A stretch of 64,000 nt of DNA from Planktophila grossartii (lineage in GTDB: Bacteria; Actinomycetota; Actinomycetes; Nanopelagicales; Nanopelagicaceae). Numbering within the stretch: the first letter of the stretch is position 1; each line of letters opens with the position of its first letter. Position numbers and translations under genes: made by a program. The notes below the pieces were generated by a model. It searched no databases. It was given only the letters and a program-made list of their open reading frames with translations, and had not been told where the DNA came from. Positions 24,217-33,150 of this stretch are shown here, one piece after another. The stretch is taken from the NCBI GenBank assembly GCA_965234365.1, contig OZ248345.1, forward strand, positions 1,376,006 through 1,440,005, read 5' to 3'.

Positions 24217-26250
24217 ATGAAGTTAGCGCTAGCGACCATCTCTTATCTGATTACGGCATTTGCATTAGTTCTTCTTGCTATTCGAGTTCGCCAACTCATT
24301 GCGATGTATAAGAAGCAGCAAGCAGATCCAACCCGTAGCAACGATAAATCTGCGCGTTTTAAGAATATGCTCAAAGAAGTTCTGGGCCATACAAAGATGC
24401 TTAACTTCACCGGAACAGGTATTGCTCACTGGTTCGTCATGATTGGTTTCGGTGCGCTCTTCGGAACTTTGGTTACCGCATATGGCCAAGTTATCAACCC
24501 TGATTTTGCACTACCGATTATTGGTCACTTCGTTGGGTATGAATTATTTGCTGAAGTAATTGCAGCGCTGACAGGAATTGGAATTGTCACTCTGATTGGA
24601 ATTCGACAAGTAACGCGATTACGAATGCTCAATCGCTTTAGCGGTTCAGGAATGGGTAAGGCGTATTACGTTGAGGCAACAATCCTTGCCGTAGTTTTCT
24701 GCGTCATTGCACTTCGCGGCCTTGAAGGCGCACTCGCAGGTGAAGCTTCATGGAATTGGCATTACGCAATTTCGTGGCCAGCAGTTCTTGCCTTTAACTC
24801 AATGTCTACTGCCTCCATTGAAAGCGCAATCGTTATTGTTGCAACGCTCAAAATTGTTGTGTCGATGGCCTGGTTCATCGTTATTGCATCAAATCTCACC
24901 ATGGGTATTGCATGGCACCGCTTCTTGGCATTCTTCAATATCTTCTACAAGCGCAATATTGATAAGCCATCGCTCGGTGCGCTTCCTGAAATGCTCTCAA
25001 AGGGCAAGCCAGTTAACTTCGAAGATCCTGCAGAAGATGATGTCTTTGGCCTCGGTACACGTGGAGATATCTCGTGGAAGGGCTTGCTGGATATGACCAG
25101 CTGTACCGAGTGTGGTCGCTGCCAATCTCAGTGCCCTGCTTGGCATACAGATAAGCCTTTATCTCCAAAGCTTTTGATCATGGCTATGCGCGATCACGCC
25201 ATGGCAAAGGTTGTTGAGACCGAGAACCTTGTTGGCGAAAACGCGCCGATCGACCTCGATGTCTTATGGTCTTGTACCTCGTGCGGTGCATGCGTTGAAG
25301 AGTGTCCTGTCGATATCGAACATGTTGATCACATCGTCAATATGCGTCGTTTCCAAGTACTTGTTGAATCAGAATTTCCAACTGAGCTTGGCGGAACATT
25401 CCGAAACCTAGAAAAGTCAGGCAACCCATGGGGTGCCAATAAGCAAGATCGCGAAGGTTGGATTGCGGAATGCGACTTCCCTGTTCGCGTTGTGAGCGGA
25501 GAACTCCCTGAAGAAGTTGAGTACTTATTCTGGGTTGGTTGCGCTGGCGCTTATGAAGAACGTGCAAAGAAGACAACAAAGGCAGTTGCAGAACTTCTGC
25601 ATATGGCTGGGGTGAACTTTGCAGTTCTTGGTAAGCGCGAGACATGCACCGGAGATCCTGCGCGTCGTTCAGGAAATGAATTCCTGTACCAAATTTTGGC
25701 AGCAGAAAATATCGAAACATTTAAAGAGACTTTTGGTAATCGCGGAGTCAAAAAGGTTGTTGTTACCTGCCCTCACTGCTTTACAACAATCGGTAAGGAT
25801 TACGCGCAGAGTGGTTATGAACTGCAGATGCTCCACCACACTCAGCTGCTCAATACTTTGGTGAAGGAAGGAAAGTTAAAGACTTCACCTCATAAAGCAG
25901 ATCAGAAGATTACTTTCCATGATCCTTGCTACTTGGGTCGCCACAATCAGATTTATGCACCACCACGCGAGCTCCTTGAAGCATCTGGTTGCGATATCGA
26001 AGAGATGCCGCGCAACCAAGAACGTTCATTCTGCTGCGGTGGTGGCGGTGGACGTATGTGGATGGAAGAGAAGATCGGTACTCGTATAAATCTCAATCGC
26101 GTTGATGAAGCGATTGATACCGGTGTTCCTGAGGTTGCTGTCGCTTGTCCGTTCTGTCGCATCATGGTCGGCGACGGAATGGTTGCGCGTCAGTCAGACG
26201 TCGAAGTACTTGATGTCGCTCAGGTACTTCTACGCAACATCAAGTCGTAA
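24217..26250 (+). CDS. Membrane Fe-S oxidoreductase, EtfD-like
   Basis: A 677-residue membrane protein. The N-terminal third has about five or six helices of the NarI/respiratory cytochrome-b type. Two 4Fe-4S motifs follow (CTECGRCQSQC near 294, CTSCGACVEEC near 352), then two CCG domains as in GlpC, LldE and heterodisulfide reductase (CPHCFTT and FCCGGGGGRMWME). This layout matches mycobacterial Rv0338c, reported as the dehydrogenase passing electrons from electron-transfer flavoprotein to menaquinone in fatty-acid oxidation. It would partner a FadE5-like enzyme such as that at 37820. Lactate or glycerophosphate oxidation is an alternative. Confidence 0.82.
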   Translation: MKLALATISYLITAFALVLLAIRVRQLIAMYKKQQADPTRSNDKSARFKNMLKEVLGHTKMLNFTGTGIAHWFVMIGFGALFGTLVTAYGQVINPDFALPIIGHFVGYELFAEVIAALTGIGIVTLIGIRQVTRLRMLNRFSGSGMGKAYYVEATILAVVFCVIALRGLEGALAGEASWNWHYAISWPAVLAFNSMSTASIESAIVIVATLKIVVSMAWFIVIASNLTMGIAWHRFLAFFNIFYKRNIDKPSLGALPEMLSKGKPVNFEDPAEDDVFGLGTRGDISWKGLLDMTSCTECGRCQSQCPAWHTDKPLSPKLLIMAMRDHAMAKVVETENLVGENAPIDLDVLWSCTSCGACVEECPVDIEHVDHIVNMRRFQVLVESEFPTELGGTFRNLEKSGNPWGANKQDREGWIAECDFPVRVVSGELPEEVEYLFWVGCAGAYEERAKKTTKAVAELLHMAGVNFAVLGKRETCTGDPARRSGNEFLYQILAAENIETFKETFGNRGVKKVVVTCPHCFTTIGKDYAQSGYELQMLHHTQLLNTLVKEGKLKTSPHKADQKITFHDPCYLGRHNQIYAPPRELLEASGCDIEEMPRNQERSFCCGGGGGRMWMEEKIGTRINLNRVDEAIDTGVPEVAVACPFCRIMVGDGMVARQSDVEVLDVAQVLLRNIKS

Positions 26251-26267
26251 TTTCGAGACGCAAACTC

Positions 26268-26285
26268 GGCGCTAACAATCGCGCC
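26268..26285. terminator. Weak hairpin between convergent genes
   Basis: GGCGC (26268-26272) and GCGCC (26281-26285) form a five-base-pair stem in the 54-bp gap between the EtfD-like gene and the rhomboid gene. There is no clear U-run, so termination is only a possibility. Confidence 0.25.
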
Positions 26286-26304
26286 TAGAGTTTCATCTCT
26301 TCAA

Positions 26305-26853
26305 TTACTTCTTGGGCTGCAAAAGCAGTTTCGTCACCAAAGCTCCTGTGATTAAGCCGCCGAGGTGGGCGCGCCAATCGACGCCGCCGATGGTGAAGCC
26401 GAGAACGAAGTTAAGTCCGATGATGACGAGGGTGCTCTTTACTTCAACGCCAATCTTGCGACCGATCACTATCCACGCACCGAAGAGGCCGAAGACAGCG
26501 CCCGATACTCCGATGGAGTAACCGCTATTGCCCAGAAACATCGCTGATGTGAGTGAACCACCGATGAGAGATATAAAGAAGATGACCAAGAACTTGGTAC
26601 GCCCTAAAACCGTTTCAATAGGAGTGCCAAGTGAATGCAGCGCCATCATATTGAAGGCTAAATGGATTGGGATTGTGCTCGAGTTATCGTGAATCAACGC
26701 GACGGTGATAAGTCGGTACCACTCGTTAGTTATCTTGAGGAGATCAATTCCGTAGAGAGCAAAGGTTCCGATAATCCCTGAGTCAACGAGCTCCCAGAGA
26801 TAAAAGGCGCAGATAACAGTGATCAGCGTAAGAACTGCTGATCGCTGTTTCAT
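26305..26853 (-). CDS. Rhomboid-family intramembrane serine protease
   Basis: A 182-residue membrane protein with about six helices that cleaves other membrane proteins within the bilayer. The catalytic serine lies in SIGVSGAVFGLFGAW, the catalytic histidine in WRAHLGGLITGAL in the last helix, and the conserved IHLAFNMMALHSLG supplies the HxxxN-type motif. It is shorter than many rhomboids and lacks extra soluble domains. It is downstream of the cyclophilin gene on the same strand, 12 bases apart. The substrate is unknown. Confidence 0.9.
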   Translation of the reverse strand: MKQRSAVLTLITVICAFYLWELVDSGIIGTFALYGIDLLKITNEWYRLITVALIHDNSSTIPIHLAFNMMALHSLGTPIETVLGRTKFLVIFFISLIGGSLTSAMFLGNSGYSIGVSGAVFGLFGAWIVIGRKIGVEVKSTLVIIGLNFVLGFTIGGVDWRAHLGGLITGALVTKLLLQPKK

Positions 26854-26865
26854 GCGTATGTTGAA

Positions 26866-27378
26866 TTAAGCGATAGTGACGCTATTGATGACAACAGGTG
26901 TTACAGGCTTATCTTGCGCGCCGGTTGGTGTTGAACCAATCTTGTCGACAACTGCCTGTGATGCTGCATCTTTTACTTCACCGAAAATTGTGTGCTTGCG
27001 GTTGAGCCATGTTGTTGGTGCAACTGTGATGAAGAACTGTGAACCATTTGTTCCTGGTCCTGAGTTAGCCATTGCAAGAATGTATGGACGATCGAATTGC
27101 AATTCGCCGTGGAATTCATCTGCGAATTGGTAACCAGGTCCACCGAATCCCTGACCAAGTGGGTCTCCACCTTGAAGCATGAAGCCAGCGATGACGCGGT
27201 GAAAAATTGTTCCGTCGTAAAGCTTCTCGTTTGATTTCTTACCTGTGCGTGGATCTGTCCACTCTTTTGCACCTGTTGCAAGACCGACAAAGTTTTCTAC
27301 AGTCTTTGGTGCGTGATTAGGAAAGAGCTCGATGACGATATCGCCGAGTGATGTATGAAGTGTCGCTGTTGAAGTCAT
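26866..27378 (-). CDS. Peptidyl-prolyl cis-trans isomerase, cyclophilin type
   Basis: Catalyses proline isomerisation during protein folding. The 170-residue cytoplasmic protein has the cyclophilin core FHRVIAGFMLQGGDPLGQG (active-site Arg and Phe), QFADEFHGELQFDRPYILAMAN, GTNGSQFFITVAPTTWLN and HTIFGEV. I chose ATG 27378 over the TTG at 27384 because TAATCT lies exactly six bases upstream, the pattern of a leaderless mRNA, and the family starts with the short MTSTATLHTS-type lead. Actinobacterial PpiA is the nearest named relative. Confidence 0.92.
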   Translation of the reverse strand: MTSTATLHTSLGDIVIELFPNHAPKTVENFVGLATGAKEWTDPRTGKKSNEKLYDGTIFHRVIAGFMLQGGDPLGQGFGGPGYQFADEFHGELQFDRPYILAMANSGPGTNGSQFFITVAPTTWLNRKHTIFGEVKDAASQAVVDKIGSTPTGAQDKPVTPVVINSVTIA

Positions 27379-27384
27379 GGGCAA

Positions 27385-27390
27385 AGATTA
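27385..27390 (-). promoter_or_regulatory. -10 box for leaderless cyclophilin gene
   Basis: TAATCT on the minus strand, six bases before ATG 27378, without a Shine-Dalgarno sequence between. It supports the shorter start over the TTG two codons upstream. Confidence 0.55.
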
Positions 27391-27417
27391 CACTGCGTCA
27401 TTGATAAAGGAGATCTC

Positions 27418-28380
27418 ATGAATTCGTGGTCTATCGCACAAGCAAATCTAACGTCCGTAGGCGTTCTCACCTTCATCTTTGGTTTCTTCGCAGCTCGCCT
27501 CAAGAGCGATGTGAGAGTTCCTGATGCTATTTATCAATTTCTCTCAATTTATCTGCTCTTTGGTATCGGACTCAAAGGTGGACACTCACTTAAGTCCTCT
27601 TCATTCTCTGAATTAGCGACACCTGCCCTCACAACGATTGCATGCGGAATTCTGATTCCATTACTTGCCTTCTACATTCTTAAGTTAATTAAGGTGTTGA
27701 GCGATGTTGATCGCGGTTCCATTGCAGCGCATTACGGCTCCACATCTCTTGTCACCTTCTCTGCGGGGCTCTTATTCTTAGAGAGCAATGACATCTTCGT
27801 TGAAGGCTTTGCGCCCGCACTATTAACTCTTCTCGAAATCCCTGGTCTTATTGTTGGAATTTTTCTCGCGTCCCGCTCACTCACCTCAAAGGTGAGCTGG
27901 ACAATGACTTTGAAGGAAGTTTTGCTTGGAAAGACAGTTCTACTTCTAGCTGGTGGTTTGGTTATTGGATTGATCACCTCGCACGAGGGATATACAAAGG
28001 TCAGCCCATTTTTCGTTGATCTTCTTAATGGCTTGCTTGTTCTCTTCTTGCTCCACCTTGGTTACTTGGCGGGAAGCAATTTCTCCGAAATCAAAAAAGT
28101 TGGCGCACCACTTGCAGCATTTGGAATTCTTTTTCCAGTATTGAGTGGACTTATTGGAGTAACGGCCGGATCGCTCATTGGCCTCAGTGTTGGCGGCGCA
28201 ACGATGCTTGGAATTTTATCCGCGAGCGCTTCATACATTGCAGCCCCTGCGGCTGTCGCAGTTGCCCTACCGACTGCCAGCCCAACACTTGCACTGATGT
28301 CGAGTATTGGAATTACATTTCCATTTAATTTAATTGTGGGAATCCCGATTTACTTCAGAGTTGCAGAGTTGCTGGGGTAA
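27418..28380 (+). CDS. SbtA-like sodium-dependent bicarbonate transporter family permease
   Basis: A 320-residue membrane protein with about ten helices. Repeated halves with LLFGIGLKGGHSL, HYGSTSLVTFSAGLLFLE and LSASASYIAAPAAVAVALP match the SbtA family, whose cyanobacterial founder imports bicarbonate with sodium. AAAGGAG precedes ATG by six bases, giving a canonical leader unlike many neighbours. No PII-like SbtB regulator gene is adjacent. In a heterotroph it could supply bicarbonate for carboxylases; other anions are possible, so the substrate is open. Confidence 0.85.
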   Translation: MNSWSIAQANLTSVGVLTFIFGFFAARLKSDVRVPDAIYQFLSIYLLFGIGLKGGHSLKSSSFSELATPALTTIACGILIPLLAFYILKLIKVLSDVDRGSIAAHYGSTSLVTFSAGLLFLESNDIFVEGFAPALLTLLEIPGLIVGIFLASRSLTSKVSWTMTLKEVLLGKTVLLLAGGLVIGLITSHEGYTKVSPFFVDLLNGLLVLFLLHLGYLAGSNFSEIKKVGAPLAAFGILFPVLSGLIGVTAGSLIGLSVGGATMLGILSASASYIAAPAAVAVALPTASPTLALMSSIGITFPFNLIVGIPIYFRVAELLG

Positions 28381-28382
28381 AT

Positions 28383-28406
28383 AAAAAAACCCACCATTCG
28401 GTGGGC
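28383..28406 (-). terminator. Intrinsic terminator after tRNA-Ala (bidirectional hairpin)
   Basis: CCCACC (28390-28395) and GGTGGG (28400-28405) form a perfect six-base-pair stem with a four-base loop. On the minus strand it is followed by seven U residues, a strong terminator for the tRNA-Ala end. On the plus strand it follows the SbtA-like gene with a weaker CTTCTTC tract. Confidence 0.88.
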
Positions 28407-28414
28407 TTCTTCAG

Positions 28415-28487
28415 TGGAGACCAGGGGAATCGAACCCCTAACCCCCGCCTTGCAAAGGCGGTGCTCTACCAATTGAGCTAGGTCCCC
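28415..28487 (-). tRNA. tRNA-Ala (anticodon TGC)
   Basis: 73-nt tRNA. The acceptor GGGGACC pairs with GGTCTCC through one G-U, the discriminator is A, the anticodon loop is TTTGCAA between CCGCC and GGCGG, and the T arm is AGGGG-TTCGATT-CCCCT. CCA is not encoded. It follows tRNA-Ile by 13 bases, the Ile-Ala pair found in many bacteria, here outside an rRNA operon. Confidence 0.97.
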
Positions 28488-28500
28488 GTATTAGAACGGG

Positions 28501-28575
28501 TGGGCCCAGGTGGACTTGAACCACCGACCTCTTCCTTATCAGGGAAGCGCTCTAACCAGGCTGAGCTATGGGCCC
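28501..28575 (-). tRNA. tRNA-Ile (anticodon GAT)
   Basis: 75-nt tRNA. The acceptor GGGCCCA pairs with TGGGCCC, the discriminator is A, the anticodon loop CTGATAA lies between CTTCC and GGAAG, and the T arm is GGTGG-TTCAAGT-CCACC. CCA is not encoded. It is 94 bases after the gyrA stop on the same strand, the gyrA-tRNA-Ile-tRNA-Ala order known in several actinobacteria. Confidence 0.97.
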
Positions 28576-28613
28576 GCAGACGAACTTTCGTGCGTTTGCA
28601 GAAGCGCTAGGTT

Positions 28614-28631
28614 ACTTGATTTTCATCAAGT
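28614..28631 (-). other. GNRA-capped hairpin between gyrA and tRNA-Ile
   Basis: On the minus strand ACTTGAT-GAAA-ATCAAGT is a perfect seven-base-pair stem with a GAAA tetraloop, 39 bases after the gyrA stop. No U-run follows, so it may mark mRNA 3'-end stabilisation or a processing point between gyrA and the tRNAs rather than termination. Confidence 0.4.
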
Positions 28632-28669
28632 GACCAAAACGGCCTCCATAACTACAGGCGTGAACCCTA

Positions 28670-31180
28670 CTACTTTTGCGTCGAAATCTCATCTTCGCTG
28701 TTGCGGGTCACAGATAAGAGGGTCGCACCTTCATCGAGGTTGACCAGGCGAACGCCCATCGAGTCACGGCCTGTTTGGCGGACTTCAGCAGCTGGGGTGC
28801 GCATTACGGTTCCGGCGGATGTGATCGCCAGGATTTCATCGCTATCTACTAAGACAAGAGCCGAGACAAGTGTTCCGCGAGATTCTTCATCAATCTTTGC
28901 AGCCTTGATTCCGATTCCGCCGCGACCCTGTAAACGATATTCATCGATTGGAGTCTTCTTGCCGTAACCACCATCGGTTGCAGTGAATACAAATGCGCCG
29001 ACAGATGTTGATGCATCAACGCGTGACATAGTGAGAAGTTCATCGCCTTCGCGGAACTTCATACCGATAACGCCAGAAGTTGAGCGGCCCATTGAACGAA
29101 GTGATTCGTCATCTGTTGTAAAGCGAAGTGACATCGCTTTCTTTGAGACGAGCAAAAGTTCATCGCCATTTCGAACGAGAGATGCAGAAACAACTTCATC
29201 GCCAGGCTTAAGTGAAATCGCGATCAAACCACCGGTACGAGGTGAGTCGTATTCAGAGAGCGGAGTCTTCTTAACGAGTCCGTTCTTTGTTGCAAGAACT
29301 AAGAATGGTGCTGCGTTGTAATCCTTAAATGAAAGTACCTGTGCAATCTGCTCATCTGGCTTAAATGCCATCAAGTTTGCAACGTGCTGACCGCGGGCAT
29401 CGCGACCTGCATCCGGTAGTTCGTGAACCTTTGCGCGATAAACGCGGCCTTGGTTGGTGAAGAAGAGCAGCCAGTCGTGGGTAGAGGCAACGAAGAAGTG
29501 ATCGACAACGTCATCTTGCTTCAGCGCTGCACCCTTAACGCCACGACCACCGCGACGTTGAGACTTATACAAATCAGCACTTGTGCGCTTTGAATATCCG
29601 CCACGTGTAATGGTGACAACGACATCCTGATCAGGAATCAAATCTTCTGCAGAGAAATCGCCTTCGCTTGCAACAAGCTGTGTGCGGCGTTCATCGCCGT
29701 ACTTAGCGATCAAATCTGAAAGCTCTGTCTTGATAATTTCGCGCTGCTTAGATTCAGAGGCCAAGATCGCGTTGAGTTCGATGATGTCAGCCATCAAGCC
29801 TTCGTACTCATCGTTAATCTTCTGGCGTTCAAGAGCTGCAATACGGCGAAGCTGCATATCCAAAATAGCGTTTGCTTGAATTTCATCTACATCAAGGAGC
29901 TTCATCAAACCTGTACGTGCTTCCTCAGGAGTCTTGGATGCGCGAATAAGTGCGATTACTGCGTCCAATGCATCGAGCGCCTTGAGGTAACCCTTGAGAA
30001 TGTGAGCGCGCTTCTCTTTTTCAACCAGACGGAACTTGGTGCGGCGAACAATTACTTCGACCTGGTGTTCGATGTAGTACTTGATAAATTCATCAAGGCG
30101 TAGCGTGCGTGGAACGCCATCGACGAGCGCCAACATGTTGGCACCGAAAGTATCTTGCAGTTGTGTCTGCTTATAAAGGTTATTAAGGATGACCTTAGGA
30201 ATTGCAGATGATTGAAGAACAATGACGAGGCGCTGACCAAGACGTTCGTTACCTTCGTCGCGAACATCGGCGATGCCCTTGATCTTGCCATCTTTAACGA
30301 GTTCAGCAATCTTAAGAGCCAAGTTATCTGGGTTTACTTGGTATGGAAGTTCAGTGACAACAAGACAGGTTCGCTTATTGATCTCTTCTACGTTAACAAC
30401 TGCACGCATTGTGATTGAGCCACGGCCTGTGCGATATGCATCTTCGATTCCGCCACGGCCAACAATGAGCGCCTTGGTTGGGAAATCTGGGCCCTTAACG
30501 ATGGTGAGCATGTGGTTGAGAAGATCCGGTGCTGCCATTTCAGGATGTTCGAGCGCGTAGATAACTGCTTCGCCAATTTCGCGAAGGTTATGTGGCGGAA
30601 TATTTGTCGCCATGCCCACTGCAATACCTGCAGAGCCATTGACGAGAAGGTTTGGAAAACGTGAAGGCAGAACATCTGGTTCTTGTGAACGGCCGTCGTA
30701 GTTAGGTGAGAAGTTGACGGTATCTTCATCGATATCGCGCATCATCTCCATGGCGATAGGCGCTAAACGAGCTTCTGTGTAACGCATTGCAGCAGCTGGA
30801 TCGTTGCCGGGAGAACCGAAGTTTCCGTTGCCATCTACCAATGGATAGCGAAGTGACCACGGCTGAGCTAAACGAACAACGGTGTCATAGATCGCGGTGT
30901 CACCGTGTGGGTGGTAATTACCCATGACGTCACCGACGATACGTGAAGATTTGTAATAGCCCTTATCTGGGCGATAACCAGCGTCGTACATTGCATACAA
31001 GACGCGGCGGTGAACTGGCTTAAGACCATCGCGAACATCGGGGAGAGCGCGACCGACGATGACTGACATCGCGTAGTCGAGATAGCTTCGCGCCATTTCG
31101 ACTTGAAGGTCGACCTTCTCAATGCGATCGAAAGTTACTTCGTCGCCATTTACTTCTGGAGTTGTGTCGTCGATAGCCAT
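28670..31180 (-). CDS. gyrA: DNA gyrase subunit A
   Basis: Breakage-reunion subunit of gyrase, 836 residues. The active-site tyrosine is in AAAMRYTEARL, the quinolone-determining region is the segment around GDVMGNYHPHGDTAIYDTVV, with Asp (not Ser) before the TAIYD part to be compared at the resistance positions, and the GyrA box QRRGGRGV that wraps DNA opens the C-terminal beta-pinwheel. The start overlaps the gyrB stop by one base, so subunits are made in step. Length is as expected. Confidence 0.97.
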   Translation of the reverse strand: MAIDDTTPEVNGDEVTFDRIEKVDLQVEMARSYLDYAMSVIVGRALPDVRDGLKPVHRRVLYAMYDAGYRPDKGYYKSSRIVGDVMGNYHPHGDTAIYDTVVRLAQPWSLRYPLVDGNGNFGSPGNDPAAAMRYTEARLAPIAMEMMRDIDEDTVNFSPNYDGRSQEPDVLPSRFPNLLVNGSAGIAVGMATNIPPHNLREIGEAVIYALEHPEMAAPDLLNHMLTIVKGPDFPTKALIVGRGGIEDAYRTGRGSITMRAVVNVEEINKRTCLVVTELPYQVNPDNLALKIAELVKDGKIKGIADVRDEGNERLGQRLVIVLQSSAIPKVILNNLYKQTQLQDTFGANMLALVDGVPRTLRLDEFIKYYIEHQVEVIVRRTKFRLVEKEKRAHILKGYLKALDALDAVIALIRASKTPEEARTGLMKLLDVDEIQANAILDMQLRRIAALERQKINDEYEGLMADIIELNAILASESKQREIIKTELSDLIAKYGDERRTQLVASEGDFSAEDLIPDQDVVVTITRGGYSKRTSADLYKSQRRGGRGVKGAALKQDDVVDHFFVASTHDWLLFFTNQGRVYRAKVHELPDAGRDARGQHVANLMAFKPDEQIAQVLSFKDYNAAPFLVLATKNGLVKKTPLSEYDSPRTGGLIAISLKPGDEVVSASLVRNGDELLLVSKKAMSLRFTTDDESLRSMGRSTSGVIGMKFREGDELLTMSRVDASTSVGAFVFTATDGGYGKKTPIDEYRLQGRGGIGIKAAKIDEESRGTLVSALVLVDSDEILAITSAGTVMRTPAAEVRQTGRDSMGVRLVNLDEGATLLSVTRNSEDEISTQK

Positions 31181-33150
31181 TAGATATCCAAGAACCTAAC
31201 ATCTTTAGCGTTGCGTTGAATAAATGCGCGACGTTGTTCGACATCTTCACCCATAAGAACTGAGAAGAGATCATCTGCAGCTGCTGCATCATCAAGAGTT
31301 ACTTGAATCAATACGCGGTGTTCAGGATCCATCGTTGTATCCCAAAGCTCTTTCGCAGGCATTTCGCCAAGACCCTTGAAGCGCTGGATTCCGTCATCCT
31401 TAGGAAGACGCTTTCCTGCATCGAGGCCAATCTTGATCATGCCATCGCGCTCTTTATCGCTAAATGCGTATTCGACAGGATCTTTTCCGCCCCACTTCAA
31501 CTTATAGAGAGGAGGTTGTGCAAGATAGACAAAACCATTTTCAATCAATGGACGCATAAAGCGGAAGAGCAGAGTTAGCAGCAAGGTGCGGATGTGCTGA
31601 CCATCAACGTCCGCATCGGCCATCAAGATAATCTTGTGATAGCGAAGCTTTGCAATATCGAAATCATCGTGAACACCTGTACCAAGTGCGGTAATAAGTG
31701 CCTGTACTTCGTTGTTCTGTAGCACGCGATCAATGCGCGCCTTTTCAACGTTAAGAATCTTGCCGCGAATAGGCAGAACAGCTTGGTTACGTGAGTCGCG
31801 TCCACCCTTTGTTGAACCGCCTGCAGAGTCACCTTCGACAATGTAGAGCTCGCACTTTGCAGGGTCGGTCCACTGGCAATCAGCTAACTTGCCGGGCATG
31901 CCGCGACCTTCGAGCAAACCTTTGCGGTTGCGCGCTAAGTCGCGCGCTTTACGTGCCGCAACGCGAGCAGATGCAGCATCAATTGATTTACGGATGATGT
32001 CTTTACCTTCTTGAGGATTCTGCTCAAACCATTGTGTGAGGTGCTCATTAACAACTTTTTGTGTAAATGACTTGGCCTCGGTGTTACCAAGCTTTGTCTT
32101 TGTCTGTCCTTCAAACTGTGGTTCGCCAAGTTTGATTGAGACGATTGCAGTGAGACCTTCGCGAACATCGTCGCCAGTCAGGCGATCTTCTTTCTTGCGA
32201 ATCAAACCTTGCTCTTCAGCAAACTTATTGACGACTGAAGTAAGAGCAGTACGGAAACCTTCTTCGTGGGTTCCACCTTCATGGGTGTGAATGGTATTTG
32301 CAAAGGTGTAGACAGATTCTGAGAAGCCGTTATTCCACTGCATAGAAACTTCGAGCGAAAGGCGCGCCTTCTTATCTTCAGCCTCGAGCGCGATAACTGA
32401 TTTGTGGAGTTCGCCGCGGGTTGAGTTGAGGTGCTTTACAAAGTCAGTGATTCCGCCTTGGTATTGGTAGCGAACGGTGAGCTGCTCACCCTTTTCATCG
32501 ACATGGCCTGGGCGCATATCGGTAAGGGACAAGATAAGTCCGCGATTAAGAAATGCCATTTCGCGGAAACGAGTGGAGAGAACTTCAAATGAGAAATCAG
32601 TTGTTTCAAAGATATCTTCAGATGGCCAGAATTGAATTGTTGTTCCGGTCTCGGTTGTTGCTTCGCCCTTTTTAACCGGCGCAGTTGGAACGCCAAGTTT
32701 GTATTCCTGTGTCCATATAAATCCATCGCGCTTTACCTTTGCAGATAAATTTGTTGAGAGCGCATTAACAACTGATGAACCCACACCGTGAAGTCCACCG
32801 GAGACTGAGTAACCTCCATCGCCGAACTTTCCACCTGCGTGCAGAACTGTAAGAACAACTTCGAGAGCTGGTTTCTTTTCAACTGGGTGAATATCAACGG
32901 GAATTCCGCGACCGTTATCGACCACTTGGAGCGATCCATCGGCCATCAAGGTCACTTGAATTTCAGTACAGAAACCTGCGAGCGCCTCATCGACTGCGTT
33001 ATCGACGATTTCATAGACCAAGTGGTGCAGGCCTCGTTCGCCGGTGGAGCCGATATACATGCCAGGGCGCTTGCGGACTGCCTCAAGGCCCTCGAGGACG
33101 GTGATCGAGGAGGCGTCATAACCGCCGGATTCCTTCTTCACATCAGCCAA
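31180..33150 (-). CDS. gyrB: DNA gyrase subunit B
   Basis: ATPase subunit of gyrase, 656 residues from the chosen start. GHKL ATPase motifs VDNGRGIPVDIHP and GLHGVGSSVVNALS are followed by the Toprim motifs EGDSAGGSTKGGRD and ADADVDGQHIRTLLL, and PIRGKILNVEKA. I chose TTG 33150 because AAGGAG ends six bases before it; the TTG at 33165 would put that ribosome site inside the coding sequence. In many relatives gyrB sits beside recF near dnaA; here it stands apart from the origin end of the window, with a 300-bp upstream region. Confidence 0.95.
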   Translation of the reverse strand: MADVKKESGGYDASSITVLEGLEAVRKRPGMYIGSTGERGLHHLVYEIVDNAVDEALAGFCTEIQVTLMADGSLQVVDNGRGIPVDIHPVEKKPALEVVLTVLHAGGKFGDGGYSVSGGLHGVGSSVVNALSTNLSAKVKRDGFIWTQEYKLGVPTAPVKKGEATTETGTTIQFWPSEDIFETTDFSFEVLSTRFREMAFLNRGLILSLTDMRPGHVDEKGEQLTVRYQYQGGITDFVKHLNSTRGELHKSVIALEAEDKKARLSLEVSMQWNNGFSESVYTFANTIHTHEGGTHEEGFRTALTSVVNKFAEEQGLIRKKEDRLTGDDVREGLTAIVSIKLGEPQFEGQTKTKLGNTEAKSFTQKVVNEHLTQWFEQNPQEGKDIIRKSIDAASARVAARKARDLARNRKGLLEGRGMPGKLADCQWTDPAKCELYIVEGDSAGGSTKGGRDSRNQAVLPIRGKILNVEKARIDRVLQNNEVQALITALGTGVHDDFDIAKLRYHKIILMADADVDGQHIRTLLLTLLFRFMRPLIENGFVYLAQPPLYKLKWGGKDPVEYAFSDKERDGMIKIGLDAGKRLPKDDGIQRFKGLGEMPAKELWDTTMDPEHRVLIQVTLDDAAAADDLFSVLMGEDVEQRRAFIQRNAKDVRFLDI

